Positions 61,457 to 64,000 of a DNA stretch of 64,000 bases are shown piece by piece. The notes below the pieces were generated by a model. That model had not been told where the DNA came from. It worked only from the letters and a program-made list of their open reading frames with translations, and made no database searches. Location of the stretch: contig CAYWSX010000001.1 of the NCBI GenBank assembly GCA_964461115.1, forward strand, positions 186,001-250,000. The letters run 5' to 3'. Each line of letters begins with the position of its first letter. Position 1 is the stretch's first letter. Position numbers and translations under genes: made by a program. The stretch comes from RGIG2134 sp964461115 (GTDB lineage Bacteria > Cyanobacteriota > Vampirovibrionia > Gastranaerophilales > Gastranaerophilaceae).

Positions 61457-61845
61457 GGTAATAAGCTGCCTTTTCTTAATTGGTCCGGCATCCGTAAATT
61501 AATAACAGGATAATAATGTCCGCTAAGTTCAAGGCCCTGATCCGGCTTCGGATAGAGCAATGATTTAATGTTGCTTCCAAGAACATTCCCTTCTCTCATT
61601 GCGATTAATTTATCCACAATGGCCTTATTTGCTTGAGGGTCAATGCCTCTTCCTTTAATCAATTCGGCTATGGCAGCATCATCAACTTTAGGATTTATTA
61701 TTTTCCTCAGAAACCTAGCATCAGATAAAATTTCGAAGTTTTTTTCTGCTACAGTCTGTGCAGCGCCGGCAATACCTTTTGCTGCTTTTATCATACTATT
61801 TTGCCCACTTCCAAAACTGACACTTGAAACACCTAATACGTTCAT
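61453..61845 (-). CDS. Small hypothetical protein with an N-terminal VSFGSG motif
   Basis: The 130-residue protein starts MNVLGVSS and then VSFGSG at 9-14, followed by a helical domain (NPKVDDAAIAELIKGRGI) and a proline-rich end. No signal peptide. The motif matches that of both glycogen-synthase-like proteins in the window. Function unknown. A GGAG-type purine site precedes the ATG. An AT-rich spacer of about 200 bases separates it from pxpA; I see no gene there. Confidence 0.65.
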   Translation of the reverse strand: MNVLGVSSVSFGSGQNSMIKAAKGIAGAAQTVAEKNFEILSDARFLRKIINPKVDDAAIAELIKGRGIDPQANKAIVDKLIAMREGNVLGSNIKSLLYPKPDQGLELSGHYYPVINLRMPDQLRKGSLLP

Positions 61846-62043
61846 AAAAAAACTCCACTAAAAATATTGTTTACTTTTCTAATAAGAAAATAAAGAAAAA
61901 TAATTGCCTAATTTCTCAACTATTTTCGTGTTTATTAAAAAAATGTTACAGAATTTCATCACAAGCAAAAAATTATTACAAATGCTTTATTTTGCAGGTT
62001 TATAAGATATAATAAAAGAGTAAATTTATAATGGTGATTTGAT

Positions 62044-62826
62044 ATGGCAAATAATGGGAATGAAAAACACATCGATTTTAACTGCGATTTGGCGCAAAGC
62101 TTCGGTGTATACAAAAATGACAGCGAATACAGCCTTCTTGATTATGCTTCGTCTGTAAATGTTTCTTGCGGTTTTCACGCAGGGGATCCGCTTACAATCC
62201 GAGAAGCACTCTTGCAAGTTAAAGAAAAAAACCTTGCTGTTGGAGCACATATAGGCTTTGACGACATTCAGGGCTTCGGGCTCAAAAATATGGATTTGTC
62301 GAAAGAAGAAATTGAAGCCATTGTTGTATACCAAGTTGGTGCTCTTGCTGCGCTTGCAAAATCATGCAGCCTCGAAATCGAATATGTTCGCCCTCATGGT
62401 GCGATGTATAAACGTGCGGCATTTGACTATGATTTCTCACTTGCCATTGCTAATGCAATTAAAAAATTCGATAAATGGCTTATTTACTATGGAGCCGCAG
62501 GAGAAACGCTTGACAGAGTTAAAGAAGACGCAGATATCAGAGTAGCACACGAAATCCAGCTAAACCGCATCTATAACGAAGACGGTTCTATTGATTACGA
62601 CTCAAAAAGCGTAAGCAATGTGGATTTTGCCTCAAATAGGTTAAATAACATCATACGCAGCTCGGAAATCCGCAATAAAGAAGGTAGATTAACAGAAGTG
62701 AAATGCGATAGCATTCACTTTTCAAGTACTTCTGAGAATATTCTTGAAATTATTCAAAGAGCAAACGAAATTATCAAACCTGTACCCGTAAACTACAAAA
62801 AAGCCGCAGTATCAGGCTGGTTATAG
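62044..62826 (+). CDS. pxpA: 5-oxoprolinase subunit A (LamB/YcsF family)
   Basis: The 260-residue protein has the family pattern HIDFNCDLAQSFG, VNVSCGFHAGDP, VGAHIGFDDIQGFG and RPHGAMYKRA, with conserved Asp and His for metal binding. In the known PxpABC enzyme it opens 5-oxoproline to glutamate using ATP. pxpB and pxpC are not adjacent: the gene sits between a small unknown and yvcK. Conserved positions look kept, though the usual DLGES reads DLAQS. A TATAAT at about 62009-62014 is a possible -10. Confidence 0.9.
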   Translation: MANNGNEKHIDFNCDLAQSFGVYKNDSEYSLLDYASSVNVSCGFHAGDPLTIREALLQVKEKNLAVGAHIGFDDIQGFGLKNMDLSKEEIEAIVVYQVGALAALAKSCSLEIEYVRPHGAMYKRAAFDYDFSLAIANAIKKFDKWLIYYGAAGETLDRVKEDADIRVAHEIQLNRIYNEDGSIDYDSKSVSNVDFASNRLNNIIRSSEIRNKEGRLTEVKCDSIHFSSTSENILEIIQRANEIIKPVPVNYKKAAVSGWL

Positions 62827-62849
62827 AATTTTAACAGTTGGAGATATAA

Positions 62850-64000
62850 ATGTTTAAGATTTTCAATAAAAGTGTAAAAATGCCAAAAGATGCAACCTGG
62901 CTTATCCCGGGAATGCAGGTAAAACGCTGGCTTGTAGTTATATTTTCAGGAGTATTACTTGTCGGCTTAGGCGTGCTGATACTGATGGATATGCGCCCCG
63001 TGCTTTCTATTATGGAATGGATAAAAACCTTTGCTCAAAATGTACCTTCCGAATTATTCGCTTGGTTGTTTGTACTGCTCGGCGGGGTGTTATTTTTCCT
63101 CGGCTGGAAAAATGCAAATTATTCAATTCTGGACGTTCATGAAGCAAGAGACAAAGACGCGCTCATTGACAGCCTTTACCGAAGAAGAAAACTGAACTAC
63201 GGACCTAAAATCGTTGCAATTGGCGGCGGAACAGGTCTTTCTACTCTCTTGAGAGGCATAAAACACATTACAAACAATATAACCGCAGTCGTTACGGTAG
63301 GCGATGACGGTGGCTCTTCCGGAAGGCTCCGTGAAGAAATGGGAATATTACCTCCGGGAGATATTCGTAACTGTATCGCTGCACTTGCAGATGACGCTGA
63401 TTTGGTTACAAAATTATTCCAATACAGATTTAAAACAGGTGAAGGACTCGGCGGACACAGCTTTGGAAACTTATTTTTAACCGCACTTTGCTCTATCACA
63501 GGAGATATGGTAAATGCAGTTAAAGAATCCTCAAAAGTACTCTCAATCCGCGGACGAGTTTTGCCTTCAACACTCGACGATATGAGGCTTGTAGCCGAGT
63601 TGGAAGACGGTACGATTGTAAAAGGTGAATCTGCAATTCCTGAGGCTGAAGGTAAAATTAAACGATTATTTACCGAGCCTGAAAACTGCAAACCGCTTCC
63701 TGACGTTATTTCTGCAATTAAAGATGCTGATTTAATTATTCTCGGCCCCGGAAGTCTTTATACCAGCGTAATACCAAACATGCTAATTAAAGAAATTGCA
63801 CAAGAAGTTGCCAATTCAAAAGCAAAAAAAATCTATATATGTAATATTATGACTCAGCCTGGCGAAACAGATGATTTCACAGCATCTGAGCACCTTAAAG
63901 CAATTATGGAACATGCAGGTTCTGACGAAATCGTTGACGCAATGCTTGTTAACGACACGCTTCCTGCTGTTTTGGCGGAGAAATATAACGCGGCTCATTC
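62850..64000 (+). CDS. YvcK/CofD-like gluconeogenesis factor family protein, membrane-anchored (partial)
   Basis: The frame runs from the ATG at 62850 (GGAG upstream) to the window edge, at least 383 residues. The N-terminus has two hydrophobic helices (residues about 27-48 and 66-86: VVIFSGVLLVGLGVLIL and WLFVLLGGVLFFLG), then the YvcK/CofD fold: VAIGGGTGLSTLLRGI, TVGDDGGSSGRLR, GDIRNC and LGPGSLYTS. Proteins of this family bind UDP-sugars and affect cell envelope and carbon metabolism. Anchored forms with two helices occur in cyanobacteria and relatives. The C-terminus lies outside the window. Confidence 0.9.
   Translation, partial: MFKIFNKSVKMPKDATWLIPGMQVKRWLVVIFSGVLLVGLGVLILMDMRPVLSIMEWIKTFAQNVPSELFAWLFVLLGGVLFFLGWKNANYSILDVHEARDKDALIDSLYRRRKLNYGPKIVAIGGGTGLSTLLRGIKHITNNITAVVTVGDDGGSSGRLREEMGILPPGDIRNCIAALADDADLVTKLFQYRFKTGEGLGGHSFGNLFLTALCSITGDMVNAVKESSKVLSIRGRVLPSTLDDMRLVAELEDGTIVKGESAIPEAEGKIKRLFTEPENCKPLPDVISAIKDADLIILGPGSLYTSVIPNMLIKEIAQEVANSKAKKIYICNIMTQPGETDDFTASEHLKAIMEHAGSDEIVDAMLVNDTLPAVLAEKYNAAH

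Noticed and set aside
1..64000. CRISPR array, prophage or insertion sequence
   Set aside because: No evenly spaced direct repeats with spacers, no integrase, transposase or phage structural genes were found on either strand.

Overview
The window looks like chromosome from a Gram-negative-type (diderm) bacterium of the non-photosynthetic cyanobacterial sister group Melainabacteria/Vampirovibrionia, most likely a gut Gastranaerophilales. This assignment is inference. It rests on an AT-rich genome, a lipid A block in the order lpxD-lpxC-fabZ-lpxA, an Skp/OmpH-type periplasmic protein, pilin-like proteins with an A|FTLxE N-terminus, a YvcK protein with N-terminal membrane helices, and many lineage-type proteins without recognisable domains, some carrying an N-terminal (V/I)SFG motif. 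No phage, transposase, integrase or CRISPR array was seen.

Layout. 1-7.4 kb: a partial membrane protein, a DUF4127 protein, YebC, a TPR protein and a first glycogen-synthase-like protein. 7.5-11.4 kb: glutaredoxin, a histidine-biosynthesis pair (HisC fused to a HAD phosphatase, then HisB), tRNA-Cys, and a DUF4438/DUF6485 pair. 11.4-18.7 kb: leuS, a repeat-rich spacer, a small XRE repressor with two matching operator-like palindromes, and a large tandem SF1 helicase. 18.8-26.6 kb: a second glycogen-synthase-like protein, an EF-hand protein, a frame-broken pilin-like gene, a radical SAM protein, hisF and pheS. 26.7-35.4 kb: an S10-spc ribosomal operon on the minus strand from rpsJ to rplR, where it stops at a terminator. 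35.6-45.7 kb: a frame-broken HExxH membrane protein, dapF-clpX-clpP-tig, a frame-broken GLUG-repeat pilin-like gene and a TPR/NHL protein. 45.7-57 kb: gatA, a frame-broken LysM protein, uvrB, a large unknown, OmpH/Skp, a phosphoesterase and ispG. 57-64 kb: lpxD-lpxC-fabZ-lpxA with an M29 aminopeptidase, a small SFG-motif protein, pxpA and the start of yvcK.

The most interesting signal is a set of four loci in 28 kb that look like phase-variable contingency genes. Each has a Shine-Dalgarno-preceded start codon, then a simple repeat close to the 5' end (C9, AACC x11, G11, G9 on the coding strand), then a long downstream frame that is out of register with that start. In every case a one-unit change restores one continuous protein: a prepilin-like protein, an HExxH membrane protein, a GLUG-repeat prepilin and a LysM protein. 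In the two pilin-like genes the tract lies in the leader that prepilin peptidase would remove, so tract length would switch expression without changing the mature protein. Sequencing error in the G/C runs is the main alternative. It does not easily explain the 4-nt repeat.

Other points: four genes have a -10 hexamer exactly six bases before the ATG, which predicts leaderless mRNAs; the two glycogen-synthase paralogues have each lost a different active-site residue; and a GC-rich 220-base stretch of unknown nature sits between rpsJ and rplC.
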